DNA of 46,424 bases. It comes from Candidatus Thorarchaeota archaeon (GTDB lineage: Archaea; Asgardarchaeota; Thorarchaeia; Thorarchaeales; Thorarchaeaceae). The translations under genes and the position numbers were made by a program. The notes under the pieces are model-generated. The model was not told the DNA's origin. It searched no databases and was given only the letters and a program-made list of their open reading frames with translations. This document shows, piece after piece, positions 7,370-14,736 of this stretch (positions are counted from its first letter, which is position 1; each line of letters begins with the position of its first letter). The stretch spans positions 1 through 46,424 of the forward strand of contig JAFGAR010000160.1 in NCBI GenBank assembly GCA_016933575.1, in the 5' to 3' direction.

Positions 7370-8164
7370 TCAATCCCTTTTCTTGGCAGCATTCCGAGCT
7401 ATGAGACAAGCCACAGATCCTCCACCAAGTCCGTTTCCAATATTTACAACCGCGAGTCCTGGGGCACAGGATTGTAGCATCGAGGCAAGCGCAGTTTCTC
7501 CTGCGCCTCCATATCCATATCCCACAGGTACTGGCACTCCTATAACTGGGATATCAACTAGTGAGGCAAGAACCGTAGGAAGCGCCCCTTCCATTCCTGC
7601 GAAGACTACAACCGCATCCACTTTTTCCTCAATGATTCTCATCACAGGTTCGATTATTCTATGAATGCCTGCAACTCCAATATCGTATAATGTGAGAGAT
7701 TCGACCCCCATAATCCTCGCTATTGCTACTGCTTCCTCTGCATAGACAACATCTGAAGTGCCAGCAGTTATGATAGCAATCTTTCCTTGCTTTTGCGGTT
7801 CACTCCATTTTTTGTCATGAACTAGAACCGTAAGATGATCATCATCCCCACTCACATCGAAGTGATATTCGTTCATTTCCTGTTGAAGAGTTTCTAATTT
7901 GGCTTGTTGAACTCTTGTTAGTAGGGCAAATTCCTTTCTTGAGACTATCTTCTGAACGATTTGAATCAGGTTCTTGATACTCTTTGTTTCTGCAAGAACC
8001 ACTTCGGGAATCCCATTCCTTTCTTCCCTGTTTAGATCGATCATGCCAATCTGTCCAACCGCTGTCAATGAGAGCGTACGCAATGCTTCTTCTGCCTCCT
8101 CAACTGATAGATCTCCTGACTTCATTGCCTCTAAGATGTCGCGAGTGGATTTCATGGCAATCAC
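7370..8164 (-). CDS. larB: LarB, nickel-pincer cofactor biosynthesis carboxylase/hydrolase
   Basis: A 264-residue protein with the LarB layout: a helical N-terminus (DILEAMKSGDLSVEEAEEAL) and a C-terminal PurE-like domain containing IAIITAGTSDVVYAEEAV, VFAGMEGALPTVLASLV and the C-terminal GNGLGGGSVACLIARN. LarB carboxylates the pyridinium ring of nicotinic acid adenine dinucleotide and hydrolyses the phosphoanhydride, the first step towards the nickel-pincer nucleotide of lactate racemase and related enzymes. LarC and LarE are not in the window, so the pathway is either completed elsewhere or LarB works alone. The GTG at 8164 has AGGA 4-5 nt upstream; an ATG at 8155 is the alternative start. 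The long region upstream carries TACACG-type elements. The family call is very secure. Confidence 0.93.
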   Translation of the reverse strand: MIAMKSTRDILEAMKSGDLSVEEAEEALRTLSLTAVGQIGMIDLNREERNGIPEVVLAETKSIKNLIQIVQKIVSRKEFALLTRVQQAKLETLQQEMNEYHFDVSGDDDHLTVLVHDKKWSEPQKQGKIAIITAGTSDVVYAEEAVAIARIMGVESLTLYDIGVAGIHRIIEPVMRIIEEKVDAVVVFAGMEGALPTVLASLVDIPVIGVPVPVGYGYGGAGETALASMLQSCAPGLAVVNIGNGLGGGSVACLIARNAAKKRD

Positions 8165-8257
8165 GTAGTCCTAGGCGTACGCTAGACGCTTATCAAGATG
8201 GCTTTATGGTTTCTTGTGATTTGCGGCAAATCTCAAGATCCCGGAGCGAGTAAAATG

Positions 8258-8469
8258 TATACATGTACTGCTATAGTCGAGTAAATGAAGTATGAGTCCA
8301 AGTACATGTTCTCCAAATCTTTTGATAACTATACGTTTACCCACTACATTCAGATAGTAGAATAGCAACAAGGAAAAGGGCGTTATATGGAGTATCTGCT
8401 CCCAGTACACGTATGTTTTACGAGTACAGAAGTTAGTACACGCTATAGTGTATGAATACACGTTTATCC
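8258..8469. repeat. Cluster of GTAC / TACACG regulatory-type elements
   Basis: GTAC occurs at 8265, 8302, 8405, 8424 and 8436. The longer word CAGTACACGTAT is at 8403-8414 and is shared, inverted, with 3598-3609. TACAC-GCTATA-GTGTA (8437-8452) is an inverted repeat, and ATACACGTTTA follows at about 8456. The cluster lies upstream of larB. The density of related palindromic words suggests an array of protein-binding sites; the binding protein is unknown. Confidence 0.45.
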
Positions 8470-8809
8470 ATTATCGATCGCTAGATCTTAGTTTAGAATG
8501 ATGGATCATTACGTTGATTCTATCAGGAACTACATGCCATCACTGGTATTTCATTCTCTGTAATACCCTGAAGCTACAGGTCTGCAACACCTTCTTGGAG
8601 TCCTATGGTGCGCTTGTCTTAGAATATGTCATAATTCTCAAGTCTGTTGGTTCTGTGATTGATTCTCTTCGATTTCTAGCCTGTATGCTTTCTAGCAGAA
8701 ATTTGCATAAACTATTACACTCTTTTGCACAAATAAATGTAAAATTATAAAAATTCCTTCCCTCAATTTTATGTTAGGCTATATAATTAGATGCACGCTT
8801 GAGTTAATA

Positions 8810-8858
8810 GTAAATGTACTATATGGTACATATTTGTACCATGCAGACATTTATTTAC
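8810..8858. promoter_or_regulatory. AT-rich core with three GTAC sites phased at 10 bp
   Basis: GTAC occurs at 8816, 8826 and 8836, exactly one helical turn apart. The sites form two overlapping perfect inverted repeats: ATGTAC-n6-GTACAT (8814-8831) and ATGGTAC-n6-GTACCAT (8823-8842). GTAAATGT (8810-8817) and ACATTTATTTAC (8847-8858) flank the core roughly symmetrically. The surroundings are very AT-rich (8750-8900). This geometry fits cooperative protein binding on one face of the helix. Confidence 0.5.
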
Positions 8859-9018
8859 AATTAATTTACTTGTTATAATAATATATATACTAATAAGCAG
8901 GTATTCAATATAACCTCGGTGCTGGAAGAAAGAATCTCTTTCGATGGTTTTTTCTTCTCACCCAACACATCGCCATATACTCAGTTACTGTATCATATAC
9001 TCTGCTCGATTATTTTGT

Positions 9019-9174
9019 ATGAAAATAACCCTGATTATCCTCGAAAAAGAGTACCAATACACAGTAATTGAGTATGGATTTCAATGCACTCGGGGTGAAT
9101 GGGAGATATCTGTATTTGAAAACCGAATACGCCTAATCCGGAGAGCTAAGGATATGAGCTACTCTATCGCTTGA
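9019..9174 (+). CDS. Possible 51-residue microprotein
   Basis: An ATG at 9019 opens a 51-codon frame beginning MKITLIILEKEYQYTVIEYG and continuing with alternating hydrophobic and charged residues that suggest beta strands (GEWEISVFENRIRLIRR). A TATA-like ATCATATAC at 8992-9000 lies about 20 bp before the ATG, which fits a leaderless archaeal transcript; no Shine-Dalgarno sequence is present. The frame is open further upstream to 8944, but that part has no coding character. I do not recognise a family. It sits in a gene-poor interval, so chance is a real alternative. Confidence 0.35.
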   Translation: MKITLIILEKEYQYTVIEYGFQCTRGEWEISVFENRIRLIRRAKDMSYSIA

Positions 9175-9319
9175 AGTCTTTCAGATCCTACGATATTATA
9201 CTGCAAAGAACATTTATGAAACTCATTGCTTGATATATTAGATTTCCTTTGATTATGTGATATTATTACCTATTAGTAGGAATATAAAACAAATAATTAC
9301 AAATACATTTGATATTGGA

Positions 9320-9421
9320 GTGGAAATCCGGATTAACTATGATGAATTCTACCGAAGGATTTCATCGAAAAGTTGTGTTAATCAAGTGGTGGGGATAAGG
9401 GCTCACTATCCGATTTATTGA
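9320..9421 (+). CDS. Possible 33-residue microprotein
   Basis: A GTG at 9320 opens a 33-codon frame (MEIRINYDEFYRRISSKS..., ending RAHYPIY) that stops at TGA 9419-9421. TATAAAAC at 9283-9290 lies at the right distance for a transcript starting near 9312, leaving a leader of under 10 nt. The composition is protein-like (charged and aromatic, no low complexity), but the ORF is very short and matches no family I know. It lies about 200 bp before the first receiver gene and could be its upstream ORF. Low confidence. Confidence 0.25.
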   Translation: MEIRINYDEFYRRISSKSCVNQVVGIRAHYPIY

Positions 9422-9614
9422 TTGAAATTGAGGGATAAAACAGAGTAGTATGTTGGAGAATATGAAGTCACAAGTTCATTTTTATACCATCTATGATTTG
9501 TCTAGATGTGTCTCAGATACGCTAAGTTTAACTAAGACCATGCTCACAATGAAAAGCATGCATGTGTAAGCTGGTTCAAGTTATTCACATAGCGATCATA
9601 GGTAGGAAAACCCC

Positions 9615-9977
9615 ATGGTATCTATATTCATAATCGATGATGAACCGATTCTTCACAGGCTGTACAAGGATGTGTTCGCGATCAAAGGTCACGAGGTGGT
9701 CGCAGATGCATATGACGGTGAAGAGGCTGTTCAGAAGTATCATGAAATGGATCCCAAACCTGATGTACTAATTCTTGACCATCGCATGCCTAACAAAGAC
9801 GGCTTAGAGGCCATGAAGGAGATACTCAACATAGAGCCTGCCGCCAAGATAGTCTTCATCAGTGCTGATGCCAATGTTCGAGAAGAAGCAATGAAGAATG
9901 GTGCTATCAGTTTTGGACTCAAGCCTGTCACCATTCGGCATATGTTGGACTTGGTTGAAACAGCTGTAACAAATTGA
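9615..9977 (+). CDS. Stand-alone receiver-domain response regulator (CheY-like) 1
   Basis: A 120-residue single receiver domain. The acidic pair is D8-D9 (FIIDDEP), the phospho-acceptor is D55 (LILDHRMP), the switch Ser is S83 (VFISADA) and the conserved Lys is K103 (GLKPVT). All catalytic positions are present, so it should accept phosphate from a histidine kinase. There is no output domain, so it must signal by protein contact or act as a relay intermediate. It is followed 46 bp downstream by a second receiver. The ATG start follows a purine-rich AGGTAGGAAAA. No partner kinase is adjacent; the soluble kinase at 20.3-21.6 kb is the only one in the window. Confidence 0.93.
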   Translation: MVSIFIIDDEPILHRLYKDVFAIKGHEVVADAYDGEEAVQKYHEMDPKPDVLILDHRMPNKDGLEAMKEILNIEPAAKIVFISADANVREEAMKNGAISFGLKPVTIRHMLDLVETAVTN

Positions 9978-10023
9978 TTCATTTAGAAAAACGACAATTA
10001 GAATCATAGACCCAACTGAATAG

Positions 10024-10392
10024 GTGAAACCTTTGAGAGTGGTGATTGCTGGTGATGTCCCCCTTCTAAAATCACTAGTAAGAATGGCAATTGAGGAAGC
10101 TGGGTATACGGTTATCGGTGAACCTGACAATGTGGAAGAACTATTAGCCATCTGTAGCTCCCATAAGGTCGGAATAGTGCTCCTTGACCTTTCTATCTCT
10201 GATTCTGAACGGATGAGAGTCATTGAGAAGATCCTGGATATCGACATGTACACTTCAATCATCGCAATATCAGAATTTGTCGAAGATGATAACGATCAAG
10301 TCCTATTTGCTGGAGCTAGAGGATTCCTACAGAAACCTTTCTCCATGTTCGACCTTATTGATATGATGAAGAAGGTTGAGCCAATTCTTTGA
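10024..10392 (+). CDS. Stand-alone receiver-domain response regulator 2
   Basis: A 122-residue receiver with the phospho-acceptor D55 (IVLLDLSIS), switch Ser S83 (IIAISEF) and Lys K104 (LQKPFS). The usual acidic pair in the first loop is reduced: the segment reads VVIAGDVP, giving one Asp (D11) where most receivers have two acidic residues, so Mg2+ binding or the phosphorylation rate may be altered. There is no output domain. GTG start at 10024, preceded by GAATAGGTGA. It probably forms an operon with receiver 1 (46-bp gap). It ends immediately beside the stop codon of the convergent KaiC-like gene (10392/10393). Confidence 0.9.
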   Translation: MKPLRVVIAGDVPLLKSLVRMAIEEAGYTVIGEPDNVEELLAICSSHKVGIVLLDLSISDSERMRVIEKILDIDMYTSIIAISEFVEDDNDQVLFAGARGFLQKPFSMFDLIDMMKKVEPIL

Positions 10393-11145
10393 TCACTCAG
10401 GCAATCGTGCATCAGGATAGACTACTATTCCGTCGTTCTGTATTCGGAACATCACTGGTTTCATGACATGATTCGCTCCTCGTAACTTCACGACTCGGAG
10501 CGTGCGAATGTAATCCCCAGTGGAATAGATCATATCGAGTTTGATGACTCCATCTGAGATGAAGTATGGCATCTCATCATTCTGTGCTCCGGATAGCGTT
10601 CGAAGTTCGTGTGTCAGCAATATCGTTGAATCTTGAGATATTAGCTCTCTCATAAAACCGTAGACCATTTGTCGCACTTCGAATCGATTTCCTGCGAATT
10701 CTAGCAATGGACCTAGGCCATCGATAACAATATGCGATGCATTTGTTTCATTGGCTTTTTGCTTGACTAAGTCTGCCAATCTAGGCACTGTGAAGGGTTT
10801 CTCCCGAAAAAGAGGATGCTCAAATGCAATTAGGTAGTCATATCCTGATTCTCTTGGAACCAGACGCAATGTGCCACTTAGTATGCTCAGTTTCTTCTCC
10901 TTTATTGCAGTTTCAGGGTCCCATCCAAATGCCTGCATATCCTCCATGATGATATCTGAGGATTCATCAAGTGAAAGCAGTACTGCGGTTCCACCTCTAC
11001 GGATTGCATCAAAGATGAAATGCCAACAAATGATGCTCTTGCCTGTTCCAGGACCTCCTGCTATGAGCATCGAACGACCCTTGACATACCCCCCATTCAA
11101 TACCTTGTCTAGTCCCTCAATCCCACTACTGATTCTTTCCTTCAC
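10393..11145 (-). CDS. KaiC/RAD55-like RecA-family ATPase, single domain
   Basis: A 250-residue RecA-fold ATPase. It opens with SGIEGLDKVLNGGYVKGRSM, the hallmark N-terminus of archaeal KaiC-like proteins. The Walker A motif is GGPGTGKS (30-37). Residues 57-62 read LSLDES, where KaiC proteins usually have two adjacent catalytic acidic residues; here they are Asp-Glu. Walker B is HIVIDG (D142). Such proteins are abundant in archaea and act as regulatory ATPases, often together with receiver domains. GTG start with GAGGAGA about 8 nt upstream. A TATA box (AATATATCTT, about 11182-11194 on the minus strand) is well placed. It is convergent with the receiver pair, which suggests a functional grouping. 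The specific partner is unknown. Confidence 0.9.
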   Translation of the reverse strand: MKERISSGIEGLDKVLNGGYVKGRSMLIAGGPGTGKSIICWHFIFDAIRRGGTAVLLSLDESSDIIMEDMQAFGWDPETAIKEKKLSILSGTLRLVPRESGYDYLIAFEHPLFREKPFTVPRLADLVKQKANETNASHIVIDGLGPLLEFAGNRFEVRQMVYGFMRELISQDSTILLTHELRTLSGAQNDEMPYFISDGVIKLDMIYSTGDYIRTLRVVKLRGANHVMKPVMFRIQNDGIVVYPDARLPE

Positions 11146-11182
11146 CTTTCTGTCTCCTCAAGGAACACGTAGTCTATCATAG

Positions 11183-11220
11183 TTTAAGATATATTATTTG
11201 TTAGCGTAGCCTATTTAGGC
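11183..11220 (-). promoter_or_regulatory. Promoter of the KaiC-like gene with upstream palindrome
   Basis: On the minus strand AATATATCTT (about 11194-11183) is a TATA box that would start transcription near 11160, a few bases before the GTG at 11145. Directly upstream is the perfect palindrome GCCTA-TT-TAGGC (11209-11220), in a position typical for an activator or for a repressor that blocks TFB. Confidence 0.45.
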
Positions 11221-11307
11221 GAACAAAACTACTAGAACCCTTTTGATTGCATCTCTTGGGTCATGTGGTTGCTTACTACATATCAGGCGAGAGAGTGAAG
11301 AGGAATA

Positions 11308-12894
11308 TTGACTGATAGTCCTGTGATTCCAGAATTTGCAATGTATGAGGACCGTATAACGAAGTCCGAGAGGAAAGAGATCGCTAACCGTCTATCTGTA
11401 GGATTTCGAACAGGAAAGGATCGTTTCCTTCACTTCTCAGATATCCTTTTGGAGTACATTGGAAGTGGAGAATGGACTAACCTAAGTGATGGCTTTCTCG
11501 CAATGTGTGCAAAAGCTGCATACCTACGAGGTATGTATGGATACAATCAGCTTCTTGCGAAAGGAAGTGAGAATATTCTCTGCAAAGGATATGCTGCAGC
11601 ATCATACTGCAGGCAGAGCTTGGATCCTCGGTGGTTGAACAATCTTAGGAACTATGTCAATCAGGTGTGGCAGTCCAAAGATTACATCGCTTTTGCTGAA
11701 TTGTCAGGACAACTCGCATCAATATTGATTGACTTGGGTTATACTGAAAGAGCCAAGACCGTTGCATCGGAGAGCATTGAAAAAGTCACCCAAGCTACTT
11801 CAAAGAACATAGCGATACGAAATAAGGTACAAGCAGCTCTTTTACGGCTTCGGATTCTGATGGCCAATGTGGATATCCAAGCAGGAGCGCGTGATGAAGC
11901 TTTGGTCAGACTGGATTCGGCAGAAGATACAGCTCGACTCCTGAATCACGACCTCGCTTTGACTGATGTCAGATATTATCGTGCTAAGATTCTTGAAGAA
12001 TCCCAAGAATACGATCGAGCAATGGATCTCCTGAATGCAGCTCTAAGGAAGTATGAACGAATGGGGTATCTTCAGGGTGTAGCTGATTCCAAGAACCTGC
12101 AAGGTGTCGTCCTCATGGAACGCGGATTCCATCAAGAGGCACGTGATCACTTTGAGGATATCCTCATTATTCAACAGCGATTGAACGATCAAGTTGGTCT
12201 AGCAAGAACCTTGATCAATGTGGGTGAGATCGATAGAGGGCTAGGTCAATTCGATCAGATGGAAACATACAACCAGAGAGCCTTGGAAATCAGTCAAGAA
12301 GCTGAATATATGCGTGGTATAGCAATATCAAAAATCAATCTTGGAGATATCGCTTTCCAAAGGGGTGACTTTGACAAAGCAATGCGGTACTATCAAGAGA
12401 GCATGGAAGTCGTCGAATGCTCCGGTATGAAGGACCTCCGCAATCTCATTGGCTTCCTCCTAGCTGACCTGCTGTTCGTACAAGAAAAAGCAGACAAAGC
12501 AATAGAAGCGTATGAAAGGGCGAGAATCAACGCTGAAGATGCCAGCTATCCTACCGAGGTCTTCAATGCAGAAGTCAGTGTAATCATAACTCAATTCGAA
12601 ACCGGTCGAGCAGTAGATTCCAGCCTAGCGAAGAAGATTGGGGATATTCTCGGGAATACAGATGCGTGGAAAGCCGCATCTGATTCCAGTATGATGAGAA
12701 ACCTGAGAGCTACGATATTTCAAGATAGATCTATTGAGGGTGGGATGTGCATCTTCTATGATCGCGAGAAGAATTTTGAATGCAGGGTGGACAGACAATA
12801 CTCTAGGATGGGATGTACTGGTAACCTATTCTGGAAAGGGATGATGTGTCCTTACTTCATCGAGTTTCTCGAGAAGCTTGGTGGTAATTCATAG
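11308..12894 (+). CDS. TPR-repeat protein with C-terminal cysteine cluster
   Basis: A 528-residue soluble protein. Residues about 130-430 are tandem tetratricopeptide helical pairs, with typical segments such as 'EYDRAMDLLNAALRKYERMG', 'GLARTLINVGEIDRGLGQFD' and 'GDFDKAMRYYQESMEV'. TPR arrays bind partner proteins. The last about 55 residues are different and hold four cysteines (GGMCIFYDREKNFEC, then RMGCTGN and MMCPYF), a spacing that could bind a metal or iron-sulfur cluster. The start is a TTG at 11308 with GTGAAGAGG before it. The gene lies between two KaiC-like genes and just before the KaiC-receiver operon, so it is a plausible scaffold for that system. Role is inference. Confidence 0.85.
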   Translation: MTDSPVIPEFAMYEDRITKSERKEIANRLSVGFRTGKDRFLHFSDILLEYIGSGEWTNLSDGFLAMCAKAAYLRGMYGYNQLLAKGSENILCKGYAAASYCRQSLDPRWLNNLRNYVNQVWQSKDYIAFAELSGQLASILIDLGYTERAKTVASESIEKVTQATSKNIAIRNKVQAALLRLRILMANVDIQAGARDEALVRLDSAEDTARLLNHDLALTDVRYYRAKILEESQEYDRAMDLLNAALRKYERMGYLQGVADSKNLQGVVLMERGFHQEARDHFEDILIIQQRLNDQVGLARTLINVGEIDRGLGQFDQMETYNQRALEISQEAEYMRGIAISKINLGDIAFQRGDFDKAMRYYQESMEVVECSGMKDLRNLIGFLLADLLFVQEKADKAIEAYERARINAEDASYPTEVFNAEVSVIITQFETGRAVDSSLAKKIGDILGNTDAWKAASDSSMMRNLRATIFQDRSIEGGMCIFYDREKNFECRVDRQYSRMGCTGNLFWKGMMCPYFIEFLEKLGGNS

Positions 12895-12914
12895 CTACAA
12901 AGCGACACCACTTA

Positions 12915-12925
12915 TGTATATAAGG
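12915..12925 (+). promoter_or_regulatory. TATA box for the KaiC-receiver operon
   Basis: TGTATATAAGG is a strong archaeal TATA box 38-48 bp before the ATG at 12963. The transcript would start near 12945 with a leader of under 20 nt. It probably drives the three-gene unit 12963-15431. Confidence 0.6.
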
Positions 12926-12962
12926 TGATTATATCAAATGCTCTTCACTAGGGGATCGTTGC

Positions 12963-14348
12963 ATGAGTACTACCGGTGGAATCCCTCCAAGCATAGAGGA
13001 AGTGCTGTCAGCCCAGAATAGTTTCATCTTGGTAGTACTGGGATCACCTGGTACAGGCAAGTCATTATTTGTACAAGAGATACTACGGAAATTCGATAAT
13101 TCTGTGATGATCATCACGAGTGCAGAGAATTATACGACAATAAACCAATATCTGTCTAAGGAAATCGATGGTTGGGAAAATCGGCATGTCACAAAGTCAT
13201 TTTCAAAGAAGATGGCGGGAGAGATGGCAGAGGAAGCGGTATTCGATCAACATATACAACAGATGCTTCAATTGGATAGTACCCCACCCACTGGCGATAT
13301 TGTGATTATTGACTCTTGGACTGATTTCATCGAACCGCTGGATACTACTCAAAGATATTTGACACAGCAAACATTGATCCATTCAGCTCGGAATGAGAGG
13401 AAGAAGCTAGTTCTCGTCACAGAAGGTAACTGGCAAGACCAGAAATCACTCTCGTTATTTCATTCAGCTGATGGAGTGATAAAACTCGAAAAGATTCGAG
13501 ATAATCAACGGATGTATAGACAGGTAGTTATCGAGAAGATGCGATCTCATCCCATAAACCAGGATTCCTTCTTGTTCACTCTTCATCATGGCAGATTTAC
13601 ATACATACCTTGGTATCAACATGAATATCCCGCCATAACCGTAGAAAGAGACCCAATCCCAGATGCTTCTCCTGAGTTTATGTCTACAGGGAATGCTAGT
13701 CTGGACCATTTGCTGTCTGGAGGATTTAAGAAAGGACATCTCACTTTGGTTGAAGTGGATGACCTCTCAGTACCCTATCTAGAAACGATATACATTCCCT
13801 TTCTTTCGAACCACCTGCAACAAGGACGACCTGCCATAATTCTGCTCCCTGAAGGCTGGTCACCTGAATCATTCTCAAAGAGTCTTACTCAGTTTGTTGA
13901 CAAGTCCCTTATTGAGGAACAGCTGGTGTATTTCGGTCGCCAAGCCTTAGGGACTCACTCCAACACCCGTGGAATCGATTTGGATCCTTGGAAGACTCTT
14001 CAAGAGATTCGATATGAATCAGGTGTCTTAGAACGGAAGTTCGATCATGAAGTAACAGAATTATTTGCTCTGGACACCTTGGAGAATATGTATGGTGCAA
14101 CTAACGTGAGAAGTCTAATGGCGGAGATCTCAGCTTCATTGTCCTCAACTCAACGCACAACAATATCCATTTTGAGTAGAGACCAGGAGATCAGGAGCGA
14201 GTCTATCTCACATCATGTTCATCTTAGAGTTCAGGAAATCAGTGGTGTGCTAAGTGTCTGTGGTGTCAATCCTAGAACGAACTATCTAGCAGTTCGCCAG
14301 ATACTGTCCAGCGGATTTCTTGATTACGATTTGCTACCGATTGTATAG
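12963..14348 (+). CDS. Tandem KaiC-like protein: active first P-loop, degenerate second domain
   Basis: A 461-residue protein with two RecA-like halves. Half 1 has Walker A GSPGTGKS (27-34) and Walker B DIVIIDSW (D117). Half 2 starts at about residue 240 with the KaiC-type entry STGNASLDHLLSGGFKKGHL, but where the P-loop should be it reads LVEVDDLSVPYL, with no Gly-rich loop and no Lys. It therefore probably does not bind ATP and may serve as a regulatory or protein-binding half, much as in other double-domain KaiC relatives. It starts 15-20 nt after the expected transcription start and is followed 10 bp later by a receiver gene. The operon points to phosphorylation-dependent control of the ATPase. 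The partner and the output are unknown. Confidence 0.85.
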   Translation: MSTTGGIPPSIEEVLSAQNSFILVVLGSPGTGKSLFVQEILRKFDNSVMIITSAENYTTINQYLSKEIDGWENRHVTKSFSKKMAGEMAEEAVFDQHIQQMLQLDSTPPTGDIVIIDSWTDFIEPLDTTQRYLTQQTLIHSARNERKKLVLVTEGNWQDQKSLSLFHSADGVIKLEKIRDNQRMYRQVVIEKMRSHPINQDSFLFTLHHGRFTYIPWYQHEYPAITVERDPIPDASPEFMSTGNASLDHLLSGGFKKGHLTLVEVDDLSVPYLETIYIPFLSNHLQQGRPAIILLPEGWSPESFSKSLTQFVDKSLIEEQLVYFGRQALGTHSNTRGIDLDPWKTLQEIRYESGVLERKFDHEVTELFALDTLENMYGATNVRSLMAEISASLSSTQRTTISILSRDQEIRSESISHHVHLRVQEISGVLSVCGVNPRTNYLAVRQILSSGFLDYDLLPIV

Positions 14349-14358
14349 GTGATGCATT

Positions 14359-14736
14359 ATGACGAAGAACAAGATCCTGGTAGTGGATGATGAAGAAATA
14401 ACAACTGAATTGGCGAAGAAATTCTTGGAGCGCCATGGATTCGATGTCATTTGCGCCTATGATGGCGAAACCGCTTTGGAGCTAGCTGTATCACAAAGAC
14501 CTGATTTGATCCTTTTGGATGTGATGCTTCCAAAAATTGATGGTTTTGAAGTGTGCAGAAGAATCAAGAGAATGCAGGAATTCAAGTCGACACCAATTCT
14601 TCTCTTCACTGCGAAGGGGCTAAGCAAGGATATCAAAGAAGGCAAAGAGGCAGGAGCTGACGAATATATTATCAAACCATTTTCCGGAAAGGCACTGGTT
14701 GCTACCATAAAGAAGCATCTAAGATATGAGGAATGA
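14359..14736 (+). CDS. Stand-alone receiver-domain response regulator 3
   Basis: A 125-residue canonical receiver: acidic pair D10-D11 (VVDDEE), phospho-acceptor D54 (LILLDVMLP), switch Thr T84 (LLFTAKG) and Lys K106 (IIKPF). Every key residue is present, so it should be phosphorylatable. There is no DNA-binding or enzymatic output. It sits 10 bp after the tandem KaiC-like gene and overlaps the next gene by 4 bp (ATGA), so translation of all three is coupled. This links the receiver physically to two RecA-fold proteins and makes it the likely switch of that pair. Confidence 0.95.
   Translation: MTKNKILVVDDEEITTELAKKFLERHGFDVICAYDGETALELAVSQRPDLILLDVMLPKIDGFEVCRRIKRMQEFKSTPILLFTAKGLSKDIKEGKEAGADEYIIKPFSGKALVATIKKHLRYEE

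Larger units (their letters stand above)
8165..9614. other. Long gene-poor, AT-rich interval
   Basis: About 1.45 kb without a convincing long gene. Short open frames at 8204-8461 and 8514-8750 have odd composition, no recognisable motif and no ribosome-binding site, and I leave them out. What can be seen is a cluster of TACACG/GTAC elements (8258-8469), an AT-rich core with helically phased palindromes (8810-8858), and two very small ORFs with well-placed TATA boxes (9019-9174, 9320-9421). Possible roles are a regulatory hub, a decayed gene region or an origin-type AT-rich element; no origin recognition box or tRNA was recognised. Confidence 0.5.

Noticed and set aside
8204..8750. Open frames of 85 (minus) and 78 (plus) codons in the gene-poor interval
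   Set aside because: Composition is rich in Cys, Leu, Ile and Tyr with no motif, there is no ribosome-binding site or matching TATA position, and the minus-strand frame covers the palindromic element cluster.
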